The notes beneath the pieces were generated by a model. It was not told the DNA's origin. It did no database searches and saw nothing but the letters and a program-made list of their open reading frames with translations. Made by a program: the position numbers and the translations under genes. From Novosphingobium nitrogenifigens DSM 19370 (GTDB taxonomy: Bacteria; Pseudomonadota; Alphaproteobacteria; Sphingomonadales; Sphingomonadaceae): 64,000 nucleotides of DNA. Below, piece after piece: positions 52,620 through 60,894 of this stretch (position 1 is its first letter; every line of letters starts with the position of its first letter). The stretch is taken from positions 1-64,000 of the forward strand of contig NZ_GL876926.1 in assembly GCF_000192575.1 (NCBI RefSeq), written 5' to 3'.

Positions 52620-55485
52620 TTTCGGGGCGACTTGAACCAGCAGCCACTGTCCACCGCAGCGTGAAAAGCGGCTGAATCGTTGGCTTCTGATTCAACTGGT
52701 CGGCAAATTCATCAAGCATGTCCTCAACTTTTCGTCGGGCGTCTTTGCGGCGCTGGAATTTGGAAAGCTTGATGTCATCAACCTCGTTCTCCATCCGCTT
52801 GATTTTTCGTGTAATTTCAATCTTGTCCTGCATAGAGGCATCAGCCGCACGCTTCTGCTTTTTCAAGTCTTTGATCTCGGCTTCCAGCGCAGCAATTTGC
52901 GCATCGAGTTCGACCTCAACGTCCGCTGCATACCGATCGAGCCGGTCACTCTCTGCCTCAAGCCATGCCTCATTTTCCTTGAATACGCGGTCAGAAAAGC
53001 TGCCAAAAAGCCCATCTCGGATGCCCGAAAGGCGTGGCTCGTCCGGTTGCTGAGTTTCGACACCCAGATCATCAGCGGGGGCAAGAAGCAATTGATCGGC
53101 CACCTCGGCCTTGATCGGTTTCCCATGGTCATCAACACATGCGATCAGCAATTCTTCCCGCAGGGCATTGGCGGACGGCATCACCGCCTTGAACACCTGC
53201 ATCCAACCGGACTGCCCCACAAGACCACGAGCGGCGCCAAGCTGGCCGCCATATGGGAAGCTTTCCGGCTTGAACCGGACCTTGACAATCTGACCGGTGT
53301 GATCGCGGCTTTTCGCGGCTTCGACCAACTCGGCGCCCAGCCCTTCGTTAACTCGAAAAAACTGCCAATCACGTTCGTCTGCTTGTGGCCACTCGGTCGT
53401 GTAAGTCTGGCCGTTGATCGTGAAGACTTCCGAACCTGGATGATCGAATTGCGCGTTGGCAAGCTCGGCATGGGCTACCATGAGTAGCCGTTGGCGATAT
53501 TCCGGAACGACGCGCTGCAATTCCTTACCGCGATCCTGAAGCTTTGAAACGACGGTAGCATCCATCTCGCCAAGCAACTTGTTGCGCGCGGCTTCAAATG
53601 CTGCATCGATATGATCTTGAATGCGAGATTTTAACTCGTTGAATTCAAACTCGATTTGATCCGGCGTCCGCCCCTCTTGGACGATACGCAAGACTTCCTT
53701 CTCGAAGTCAACGCCGCTCATCAGAGTGCCGAGAACCTCGTCGCTGGCACCAAAAACGCCTTCAAACAGATGGAACTTTTCACTCAAAAGTTCATGGATG
53801 CGCTGCTCGGTCTGATTGGTGAGATCGAGCATGTTGACGACAGTGACGTCGATCTTTTGCCCATACCGATGGCATCGCCCAATACGCTGCTCCACACGCT
53901 GTGGATTCCACGGTAGGTCGAAGTTGACCAGCAACGAGCAAAATTGAAGATTGATACCTTCAGCGCCGCTCTCGGTGGCGATCAGGATTGCCTTCTCGTC
54001 GCTTTTGAAAGCTTCTACGATAGCCGCCTTCATATCGGCGCTCTTCGAACCGGAAACCTTGTCCGTCCCTTTATGGCGGGCGAGCCATTCAGCATAAATC
54101 CGACGACTTTCGTCATCAGAATTGGAGCCATTCATCAACACGACCTTGCCTGCATAGCCGTGCGTATCCAGCAAATCCCGAAGGTAACGCTGGGTTCGAA
54201 CGCTTTCAGTAAAAATTACTGCCTTTCTTGTGCCGCCCTTCGCATGGATCTCATCCATGACCTGCGGCAGACGCTTGAGCAGTTCCTCGCCCTTGGCATT
54301 CTTGGCAATGGATTGGGCAAGTGCAAGATAGCTTTGCAGCTCAAGGATTTCCGCCTCGATCATCTCAGGCGTGATATGGACATCATCGTCCTCATCTTGG
54401 TCCTGATCGGATTCCTCGATTGTCGTACCAAAATCCTCAATATCATCCGTCATGCTCAAGGATGCAGCTTTTCGACGCTGCAACCGCTCAATCAGTGCTT
54501 CGAGATATTTGGCAACTGCGAAACTTGAGGAACCCAAGATCTTCCGAACTTGCAAAACGACCAACTGGTTAGCGCGGTCCCCATATGAAACTGTATCCGT
54601 GCGTTTCAAAAAAGTCGAAAGCTGCTCATAGAGATCTCGCTCCGGCTGCGAGGGATCGAAATGAAAAGTCTTCGCATTTCGCTTCGTGAAGCTGATGTGA
54701 CCAGCTTCCTGCACCTGCCGCCTCAGCGACCGGTGACAAATGGGCTTGAGCCTGTCGCGGAGAACGTCCAACGCTGCTGACGATGCGCCACTACCTGCAT
54801 ATTGTGCCCGAAATGCATTTTCGCCGCCAAAGTGCTCATCATCAATTATTGAGATGATGCCGTATAGCTCCATCAATGAGTTCTGAAGCGGCGTTGCGGT
54901 TAGCAGGATCTTGAAGTGATCCTGCAGGGCATCTTTGAGGTCTTTCGCTCGGGCAGAGCCCCCCTTGCGATAGACGTTGCGAAGGCGATGAGCTTCATCG
55001 AAAACCACCAAATCCCAGCGGACTTGTCGCAAATCATCAGCTTTCCGGGCGGCAAATTCATACGAGACGATGACAATGCCATCCACAGCTTCGAACGGTC
55101 GGCGATTTCCAGCCTGCCGTAACGCACGATAGGTGGTCGCTTCGATGATCTCGCTGCGAAGCGAAAATTTCTCGTAGAGTTCTTGCTGCCATTGCTTTCG
55201 AAGCGAGGCGGGAACAATCAAAATCATTCGCCGCCGATGTTCGGCCCAGCGCTGTGATAGTACCAAGCCGGCCTCGATGGTTTTGCCCAAACCGACTTCA
55301 TCTGCCAGCAGCACCCCCTTTGAAAGCGGAGACTTGAGCGCAAACAGAGCTGCGTCAACCTGGTGAGGGTTCATCTGAACTCTTGCGGAGGTCAATGACC
55401 GTGTAAATGCACTATCATCGACACCTGCCAGGGTGATTTTATGAGCCTGATAATGCGCTTGAAGAGAAGTGTACAAAGCTCTCAC
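52603..55485 (-). CDS. SNF2-family helicase of defence operon
   Basis: 960 residues from the GTG at 55485. Helicase motifs: LLADEVGLGKTIEAG, VVFDEAHRLRN, ILLTATPLQNSLMELYG, then ESGAEGINLQF, LLVNFDLPWNPQRVEQRIGRCHRYGQ. The layout is RapA/HepA-like. A C-terminal coiled coil of about residues 850-935 ends PTIQPLFTLRW, which resembles the end of the coiled coil in the next gene. SNF2 translocases occur in several defence systems, DISARM among them, but I see no DrmA, DrmB or DrmC here. The next gene overlaps its 3' end by 17 bases. Confidence 0.92.
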   Translation of the reverse strand: MRALYTSLQAHYQAHKITLAGVDDSAFTRSLTSARVQMNPHQVDAALFALKSPLSKGVLLADEVGLGKTIEAGLVLSQRWAEHRRRMILIVPASLRKQWQQELYEKFSLRSEIIEATTYRALRQAGNRRPFEAVDGIVIVSYEFAARKADDLRQVRWDLVVFDEAHRLRNVYRKGGSARAKDLKDALQDHFKILLTATPLQNSLMELYGIISIIDDEHFGGENAFRAQYAGSGASSAALDVLRDRLKPICHRSLRRQVQEAGHISFTKRNAKTFHFDPSQPERDLYEQLSTFLKRTDTVSYGDRANQLVVLQVRKILGSSSFAVAKYLEALIERLQRRKAASLSMTDDIEDFGTTIEESDQDQDEDDDVHITPEMIEAEILELQSYLALAQSIAKNAKGEELLKRLPQVMDEIHAKGGTRKAVIFTESVRTQRYLRDLLDTHGYAGKVVLMNGSNSDDESRRIYAEWLARHKGTDKVSGSKSADMKAAIVEAFKSDEKAILIATESGAEGINLQFCSLLVNFDLPWNPQRVEQRIGRCHRYGQKIDVTVVNMLDLTNQTEQRIHELLSEKFHLFEGVFGASDEVLGTLMSGVDFEKEVLRIVQEGRTPDQIEFEFNELKSRIQDHIDAAFEAARNKLLGEMDATVVSKLQDRGKELQRVVPEYRQRLLMVAHAELANAQFDHPGSEVFTINGQTYTTEWPQADERDWQFFRVNEGLGAELVEAAKSRDHTGQIVKVRFKPESFPYGGQLGAARGLVGQSGWMQVFKAVMPSANALREELLIACVDDHGKPIKAEVADQLLLAPADDLGVETQQPDEPRLSGIRDGLFGSFSDRVFKENEAWLEAESDRLDRYAADVEVELDAQIAALEAEIKDLKKQKRAADASMQDKIEITRKIKRMENEVDDIKLSKFQRRKDARRKVEDMLDEFADQLNQKPTIQPLFTLRWTVAAGSSRPESAMAA

Positions 55486-55509
55486 CCACTTGAAAAATCA
55501 GATAAATTC

Positions 55510-55911
55510 TTATTTCTTCGACCAAAACCGAAATAATGAAATTCGGCCAAATTTCCCCTCCGCCCTATCTATAAGCCATATCGGCAAAAGGAGCGAGATG
55601 AAGATAATTGATATGGTTTTGATTTCAAATATTTTTGAAAAGTAGGCGATGATCAAGGCAAATAAGGAGAGTGATGCAATTAACAAAACTGTGCGCTTGG
55701 CGAAGGCCAAGCTTTGGGGAATCTCTTCAAACGTGAGGAAGTGCATTTCTTTCACACGCTGACGCTCCGCATCAAGCTCTGCCTGCTTGCGACGCATTTC
55801 TTGCCGAAGCTCAAATCGATCGGCCATCAATTTTTCAATTGGAGGATTCACTTCCTTCAAGGCCACAAGCAAGCGCTCATCAGTAATCGATGTCAGTCGA
55901 TCTTCAATCAT
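55510..55911 (-). CDS. Small coiled-coil membrane protein in defence operon
   Basis: 133 residues. Helical N-terminal 60 residues (LMADRFELRQEMRRKQAELDAERQRVKEM) precede two membrane segments (TVLLIASLSLFALIIAYF and IISIIFISLLLPIWLI-like). It starts one base after the regulator's stop. Membrane proteins in defence operons are often effectors; this one has no known family. Confidence 0.7.
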   Translation of the reverse strand: MIEDRLTSITDERLLVALKEVNPPIEKLMADRFELRQEMRRKQAELDAERQRVKEMHFLTFEEIPQSLAFAKRTVLLIASLSLFALIIAYFSKIFEIKTISIIFISLLLPIWLIDRAEGKFGRISLFRFWSKK

Positions 55912-55912
55912 A

Positions 55913-56305
55913 TCAAGCGCTCAACGCAAAAATTTTCTCACTCATCGCAGGACTGATCTCGCCATGCTCAAGAAGATATTGAAACAAGGCCCCCCCGAGC
56001 TTGACCAAAGCCTCTTTTTCGACATCGTCACCGCCGCGACTTAGATAAGTCCAAGCGGTTTCTATTGAGCGCGCATATGCTTCATCGAGGCCGGCTTGAT
56101 CCGGTCGGCCCTCACCAGTCAAAACCCATGCAGCGCTTACCTTATAGCGCTCTGCGAAGCCCAGAATGACGCTGGCAGGCGGCTCTCGCAGCCCCTTTTC
56201 ATAATTCACCAGCGCCCCGTGCGAAATCCCAAGCTCCGAGGCGACATCGGCTTGGTTCAGGCCGAGTGCCTTTCGGATCTCCAGAATTCGCCCTCCGATG
56301 CTCAT
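55913..56305 (-). CDS. XRE-family regulator, first gene of defence operon
   Basis: 130 residues from the ATG at 56305, preceded by AAGGGGA. The N-terminal HTH is RILEIRKALGLNQADVASELGISHGALVNYEKGLREPP. The C-terminal helical part may sense or dimerise. It probably controls the operon; palindromes at 56339-56352 and 56373-56396 are candidate operators. Confidence 0.9.
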   Translation of the reverse strand: MSIGGRILEIRKALGLNQADVASELGISHGALVNYEKGLREPPASVILGFAERYKVSAAWVLTGEGRPDQAGLDEAYARSIETAWTYLSRGGDDVEKEALVKLGGALFQYLLEHGEISPAMSEKIFALSA

Positions 56306-56338
56306 CCAAAAATTCCCCTTCCAAGGGCCTTGACGAAT

Positions 56339-56352
56339 CTCACATATGTGAG
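56339..56352. promoter_or_regulatory. Perfect palindrome CTCACATATGTGAG
   Basis: A 14-base perfect palindrome 34 bases upstream of the XRE start in an AT-rich segment; likely operator of the defence operon regulator. Confidence 0.65.
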
Positions 56353-56372
56353 TTAACACACTTATGTAAACT

Positions 56373-56396
56373 TTTTACAGATGAATGTCTGTAAAA
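56373..56396. promoter_or_regulatory. Inverted repeat TTTTACAGA-N6-TCTGTAAAA
   Basis: Nine-base perfect arms with a six-base spacer. The word TTTACAGA recurs just past the integrase gene (57714-57721), so this may be an integrase arm-type or excision-factor site as well as, or instead of, an operator. Confidence 0.6.
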
Positions 56397-56509
56397 TACA
56401 ACAGGAGATGCGCTCATGCAAACAGTGCTTTTGCGTGTGCTTCGATGTGCGGCCTGCCTTCATCGAGCGTCGAAATGCGGCTCGCGACTGCCAGTATTGG
56501 AGCCCTGAA

Positions 56510-56716
56510 ATGACTTCACGCCGCAGATTGGTGCCATTGGCAGAAATTCAGCAAGCCTATGACTGGTGGACCAGCTTGGGCCACACGGCCGCTGGCGTCG
56601 ACATTCGCGCCGATGGCGTCACCTTCATCCCCCCGACCACCCAACCAGTTGGAAGTGCATTCGATGCGTGGAAGGCAAAAGACCAGGGTCGTGACCGGAC
56701 TGCACATAGTCGGTAA
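56510..56716 (+). CDS. Small protein preceding integrase
   Basis: 68 residues from the ATG at 56510. It begins MTSRRRLVPLAEIQQAYDWW, a helical, basic start reminiscent of small excision or regulatory proteins, and its 3' end overlaps the integrase start. No family recognised; a recombination directionality role is possible. Confidence 0.55.
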   Translation: MTSRRRLVPLAEIQQAYDWWTSLGHTAAGVDIRADGVTFIPPTTQPVGSAFDAWKAKDQGRDRTAHSR

Positions 56717-57710
56717 GCGATCTGCCAAAGGCTGCATATGGTACGTCTATGCGTGGCGTGGCGGGCCCTGCATCCACAAGGCATTTGGCGAGCGGCCGGT
56801 GGTCGATCTGGCCCTCATCATGAAGGCAGAGAAGGCCCGTTCCCCAACCAAGGGGGCACTTGCAACCCTTGACGATGTTCTGGATCGCTATCGCCAAAGT
56901 CCCGAATTCTCAAAATTGGCCGAGAGCACCAAGCGAGATTACCGTCTGTGGCTGGATCGCATCAGCGAAAAATTCGGCCAAGCGCCAATCGCTGCCTTTG
57001 AAGATCAGCGCATGCGCACCGAGATCATCGATTGGCGCAACACGTGGGCAGATCAGCCGCGCACCGCCGACAAAGCAAGCGTCACAATGGCCACCGTTCT
57101 TGGCTGGGCGCAGGGCGAAGGCATCCTCCCGGTCAACATTGCGACTGGGATTCGACAACTCCATCATGTCAACAAAGCCGACCAAATCTGGGAGGACAGG
57201 CACTGGGAGGCCATGCGAGGCAGCAAGGACAAGAATGGTCGCTCCCTCTATTCCGACCACCTGGATCGCGCCCTGCGCCTTGCGAGCCTAACCGGCTTGA
57301 GATTGGGAGATCTGGTTCGCGTTGCCTGGGAAGACGTAGGAGAAAAGGCCATCATCCTGACCACCCGAAAGCGCAAAGGGCGAGCCATCATACCAATCCT
57401 CCCTGACCTTCGCGGGTTGCTAGACTCCATTGGCACTGGGGCAGGCCCAATCCTGAGAAACAGTCGCGGCGAGCCTTGGACCGAAAGCGGACTGGGAAGC
57501 GTGTTCCAGAAGGCCAAACCTGATGGCTTCGACCGCACCATGCACGACCTGCGTGGGACCTATGCAACCTGGCTCGCCATGCGCGGGCTGACCGATGAAG
57601 AGATCGCGCGAACCATTGGCTGGACGGCCAAACGGATCAGCGAAATTCGCAGCCGATACGTCGATGAAGCACGTGTCATTGTGTCGATGGTGGAGCGCCT
57701 CAGCGCCTAG
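56691..57710 (+). CDS. int: Tyrosine-type site-specific integrase
   Basis: 339 residues from the GTG at 56691; an ATG at 56664 is an alternative. A SAM-like core-binding domain (residues of about 55-150) is followed by the catalytic domain: SLTGLRLGDLVRV (first Arg), RTMHDLRGTYATWLA (His-x-x-Arg) and IGWTAKRISEIRSRYVD (nucleophile Tyr). The second conserved His is not seen as such. The gene runs toward and ends 69 bases from the 3' end of tRNA-Met, as expected for an ICE integrated there. Confidence 0.93.
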   Translation: MTGLHIVGKRSAKGCIWYVYAWRGGPCIHKAFGERPVVDLALIMKAEKARSPTKGALATLDDVLDRYRQSPEFSKLAESTKRDYRLWLDRISEKFGQAPIAAFEDQRMRTEIIDWRNTWADQPRTADKASVTMATVLGWAQGEGILPVNIATGIRQLHHVNKADQIWEDRHWEAMRGSKDKNGRSLYSDHLDRALRLASLTGLRLGDLVRVAWEDVGEKAIILTTRKRKGRAIIPILPDLRGLLDSIGTGAGPILRNSRGEPWTESGLGSVFQKAKPDGFDRTMHDLRGTYATWLAMRGLTDEEIARTIGWTAKRISEIRSRYVDEARVIVSMVERLSA

Positions 57711-57712
57711 CG

Positions 57713-57731
57713 GTTTACAGAGTTTGTAAAC
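57713..57731. repeat. Inverted repeat GTTTACA-N5-TGTAAAC near att end
   Basis: Perfect seven-base arms directly after the integrase stop. It shares TTTACAGA with 56374-56381. Candidate arm-type integrase site or short hairpin; no T run follows, so not a terminator. Confidence 0.55.
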
Positions 57732-57778
57732 TGGCCCTGATCTGGAGGGATCGCGATGGACCTAAGTTATTGTTTTTA

Positions 57779-57821
57779 TGGTAGCGGAGGAGGGACTCGA
57801 ACCCCCGACACGCGGATTATG
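57779..57821. other. Presumed element attachment site within the tRNA-Met 3' half
   Basis: The integrase gene ends on the 3' side of the tRNA, and tyrosine integrases of ICEs usually recombine within tRNA 3' ends, keeping the tRNA intact. The crossover core should be an identical repeat at the other end of the element, which is outside the window, so its limits cannot be set. Confidence 0.5.
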
Positions 57822-57855
57822 ATTCCGCTGCTCTAACCAGCTGAGCTACTCCGCC
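57779..57855 (-). tRNA. tRNA-Met (CAT)
   Basis: 77 nt including an encoded CCA. The acceptor stem pairs GGCGGAG with CTCCGCT. The D-arm contains AGCTCAGCTGGTTAGAGC. The anticodon loop is ATCATAA, with CAT at 57819-57821 flanked by GCGGA/TCCGC, and the T-arm contains GGTTCGAGTCC. The body looks like elongator tRNA-Met. Confidence 0.95.
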
Positions 57856-58008
57856 ACATGGGCCGCTTTTGGCGCTTCGGATCTATCCTCGTCGCCGGGC
57901 AGGCCGCGCTCTTAGGCGGGTGGGGCGACGGGGTCAATCGGGTTTTTTGGTATTTTACGCAATATTCTGGCGGGGCTGTGGAAAACGTGGAGCCCCTTGC
58001 GGAAAGTG

Positions 58009-58041
58009 CCCCGGAACGGCCGGTATGGCGGCGTTCCGGGG
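58009..58041 (-). terminator. Hairpin after the TonB-dependent receptor gene
   Basis: Ten-base stem CCCCGGAACG/CGTTCCGGGG just downstream of the receptor stop. There is no clear T run, so termination strength is uncertain. Confidence 0.6.
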
Positions 58042-58048
58042 CGGGGTA

Positions 58049-60505
58049 TCAGAAGCGGTTGGAGAACTTCAGGCCGAAGATGCGCGGCTTGATCGTGTAC
58101 GTGCGGGTCGAGTCCGAGCACACTTCGATCGCGCAGAAGGTGTTGCGCGACAGCTGACCGCGCTTATCGGCGATGTTGTCGATGTAGAACTGGACGCTCC
58201 ACTTGTCCTTGCTGATCCCGGTCGAGAAGTCGACGCTGGTAAAGCCCGGAACGTCGCCGAGCAGCGTGTCCTTGAGTGTGTCGAGGTTCGACGTCGACGA
58301 GGACTGGTGGTTCGCTGCGAACTGCAGGAACGAGCCGAGTTCACCGATCTTGTACTCGTAACGCGCCTGGATCTGGCCCTTGAAGCGCGGCTGGCGGGGC
58401 AGGCGGGTGCCCTTGGCAGCAGCGGTCTTGTCCGCGTCGCCGGCGCACGAGCTGAACTGCTCGGTGCTGCCGGACGAAGTGAGAGCGCAGAAGTCGGTGG
58501 CGAGCTTGGCGTCGTTGTACGAGCCCGAACCCGACAGCGAGAAGCCGCCGAAGCGCAGGTCGAAGTCGGCTTCGATACCATAGACGCGTGCGTCGCCCGC
58601 GTTCAGGGTCAGGCCGTTGCCGTTGTAGCCGACCGGGACCACGAAGTATTGAACGCCCTTCCACTTTTCATAGTAGGCGGCTGCGTTCAGGCGGAAGTGG
58701 CGCCCCCAACCGGTCTTGAAACCGATTTCGAAGTTGGAGAGCGTATCGGCCTTGTACGGATGGTCCGGCGCGATGGTGTTGCTGCCACCCGGACGGAAGC
58801 CCGTCGAATAGGTGAAGTAGACCATCTTGTCGGGGCGGATCTGGTACGAGACGCTCGCCTTGTGGGTTTCGCCGCCTTCGCTGTAGGGGTGCGCCACCGA
58901 GACGTTGTCGCAAGCTTCGAGGCGCGGTGCGGTGAAGGGGACGGCGCAACCTGCATCCTGTGCGGTCGATGCCACGCCTTCAAAGCCGATGGCCTTGTTC
59001 TTGGCGCGGAACAGGCGGACGCCGCCGGTGACTTTGAGGTTGTGGACGACTTCGTAGGTGCCTTCGGCGAAGAGCGCGTAGTCCTGATAGGTGCGATCGA
59101 CTTCGGTCAGATAGAAAGCGTCACGACGCAGGTAGGACTGCTGTCCGTCGGACGAGCCGCTGATGCCGGCGATCGAGTAATCTTCGTTGATGCTCTTCTT
59201 CTGCCACTGGTAGAAACCGCCGACAGTCAGGCTGAACGGCCAGGACTTGGGCACCGAGATGCGCACTTCCTGCGTGAACTTGTTGTAGGTGTTGTCGCCG
59301 TGGTATTCCTGCGTCGGGTTGATCGTCGACCCGTCGCTGTTGTGGAACCAGATCGACGAGGTGTTGCCCGGCGTGTCGTAGGCGACGGTGTAATAGGTGT
59401 AGTCGTTCGAGTTCTTGATCCGGCGGTGGAAATAGCCGGTCGAGGACACCACGTCGAAATCGCCCACCTTGCCGTTGATGGTCAGCGCGGCCTGCATCCA
59501 CGCGTCGCGGTTTTCGGTCGGGCTGAAGTCATGCACGGCAAGGTCGCCGACCTTGGGGTCGTAGTTGAACGAACCCTTGGCATCGAGATACTGGTAGACG
59601 TACTGGGGCATGAAGGTCCAGTCGCCTTCCTGAACCAGGACCGAGATGCGGCCGCCGTATTCGTCGACGGTGTTGAAGTTGTTCTGCGCCACATTGCGGT
59701 TGTTGATCGTATAGCTGCCGGTCTGGCTGTAGCCGCTTTCGCTCGAAGAATCGGCGCCATAGATCGGGTAGGTGTGCGTGGCGGGCTTGTTGTCGATGTA
59801 GCCGCCCTGGTGGTCGTAGAAGCCGACGATGCGCACGGCGACGTTGTCCGTCACCGGGATGTTGAGGAAGCCTTCGTCGACGGTGCCGAAGCCACCCTTG
59901 TCGTACTTGTTGCCTTCGATGTCGAAGCCGCCCTCGATCTTGCCGAGCTTGGGCTTGTTGGTGATCAGGCGCAGCGTGCCCGACAGCGACGAAGAACCGA
60001 ACAGCGTACCCTGCGGACCCGAAAGCGCTTCGACGCGCTGCATGTCATAGACGTGCACTTCGGGCATGCGCCCGGCGGTCGTCAGCGGGATTTCGTCGAG
60101 ATAGATGCCGGCAACCGAAAGCTGCGAGGTGTCGCCCGCGCCTTCGCTGTCGAACGAGATGCCGCGGAAATAGAGGTCCGAACGACCCGGGCCGAGCGAT
60201 GCGAAGCTGACGCTGGGGAGCAGGGCGGCATAGTCCGCGAAGCTCTGCACCTGGCGCTGTTCGAGCTTTTCGGCGCTCAGGGCCTGAAGGCTGATCGGAA
60301 CCTTCTGAATGCTTTCCTGACGGCGGGTCGCGGTCACGACGATTTCGCCCAGCCCCTGCGACTTGGCGCTTGCTTCGGTCGCCGGATCGGCGGGAACCGA
60401 CGAGGTTCCTTCCTGCGCATAGGCGGCGATCGGCGCGAGAGCGGTCAGGCTCGTGGCGGCGCCCAGAAGCCACTTGCGGGCCTGTCGGTGATGTGAACGG
60501 TACAT
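58049..60505 (-). CDS. TonB-dependent outer-membrane receptor
   Basis: 818 residues from the ATG at 60505. Signal peptide to about residue 30 (ALAPIAAYAQ), a TonB-box-like GLGEIVVTATRR, the plug domain (VPISLQALSAEKLEQRQ...AGIYLDEIPL...VEALSGPQGTLFGSSSLSGTLRLITNKP), and a beta-barrel ending FGLKFSNRF. It fits the sphingomonad receptors that import varied organic ligands. The substrate is unknown; the polyamine genes next door are only weak context. It is the first host gene past the element. Confidence 0.95.
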   Translation of the reverse strand: MYRSHHRQARKWLLGAATSLTALAPIAAYAQEGTSSVPADPATEASAKSQGLGEIVVTATRRQESIQKVPISLQALSAEKLEQRQVQSFADYAALLPSVSFASLGPGRSDLYFRGISFDSEGAGDTSQLSVAGIYLDEIPLTTAGRMPEVHVYDMQRVEALSGPQGTLFGSSSLSGTLRLITNKPKLGKIEGGFDIEGNKYDKGGFGTVDEGFLNIPVTDNVAVRIVGFYDHQGGYIDNKPATHTYPIYGADSSSESGYSQTGSYTINNRNVAQNNFNTVDEYGGRISVLVQEGDWTFMPQYVYQYLDAKGSFNYDPKVGDLAVHDFSPTENRDAWMQAALTINGKVGDFDVVSSTGYFHRRIKNSNDYTYYTVAYDTPGNTSSIWFHNSDGSTINPTQEYHGDNTYNKFTQEVRISVPKSWPFSLTVGGFYQWQKKSINEDYSIAGISGSSDGQQSYLRRDAFYLTEVDRTYQDYALFAEGTYEVVHNLKVTGGVRLFRAKNKAIGFEGVASTAQDAGCAVPFTAPRLEACDNVSVAHPYSEGGETHKASVSYQIRPDKMVYFTYSTGFRPGGSNTIAPDHPYKADTLSNFEIGFKTGWGRHFRLNAAAYYEKWKGVQYFVVPVGYNGNGLTLNAGDARVYGIEADFDLRFGGFSLSGSGSYNDAKLATDFCALTSSGSTEQFSSCAGDADKTAAAKGTRLPRQPRFKGQIQARYEYKIGELGSFLQFAANHQSSSTSNLDTLKDTLLGDVPGFTSVDFSTGISKDKWSVQFYIDNIADKRGQLSRNTFCAIEVCSDSTRTYTIKPRIFGLKFSNRF

Positions 60506-60894
60506 TGAAGAAACCCCCTCGGTCCGTGCTGACTGCATCCCTTGCGTTCCGTTCGCCCAGTGGTGAGCGTTCGATCGCGTCGATTGAAATAACATCCTGT
60601 TTTAAAGGCTGTTTCCAATCAGGGATCACAGACTGTCCCGCCGACATCACCTTGGATGTATCAAATTGTCAAACGCCTTGTTGAGATCACGCCATCAAGC
60701 GTGCCGGTGTGTTCAAAAAGTCACGGGTTTCAGGCGGCGTTTTGTCGGTATTTTTGCGGATATTGTGGCCTCTTGGGCACGCCCGGCGGTAACGCGCAGA
60801 CGCATGCGGCCCCTGGGGTGGGGGCCGCATCGGTATCATCTGTGATCTTTATTGAGATCGAAAGCCTTGCGAAACCGGCTTCGGAAGGCTGTGA
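60506..60894. other. Intergenic region: receptor promoter and potD-like 3' end
   Basis: About 390 bases without a gene. It must carry the receptor promoter. A hairpin at 60805-60831 serves the upstream polyamine operon. I see no other feature. Confidence 0.6.
60805..60831 (-). terminator. Hairpin downstream of the polyamine-binding protein gene
   Basis: Ten-base stem ATGCGGCCCC/GGGGCCGCAT, loop TGGGGTG, 63 bases past the stop codon. No T run follows on the minus strand. Confidence 0.6.

Noticed and set aside
46632-55485. DISARM system
   Set aside because: A SNF2-type helicase and a methyltransferase are present, but no DrmA, DrmB or DrmC; the Mod and Res pair is type III-like instead.
57779-57855. 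tRNA-Ile2 (CAT, lysidine-modified) or initiator tRNA
   Set aside because: The body sequence looks like elongator tRNA-Met, and the acceptor starts with G pairing with U at the end, unlike the initiator's unpaired C1-A72; a definite call needs tRNAscan with isotype models.
57869-60496. An 875-codon open frame on the plus strand opposite the TonB-dependent receptor
   Set aside because: It is the antisense frame of a clear receptor gene; its residues are Val/Asp/Arg/Gly-rich with no recognisable domain, as expected of high-GC antisense frames.
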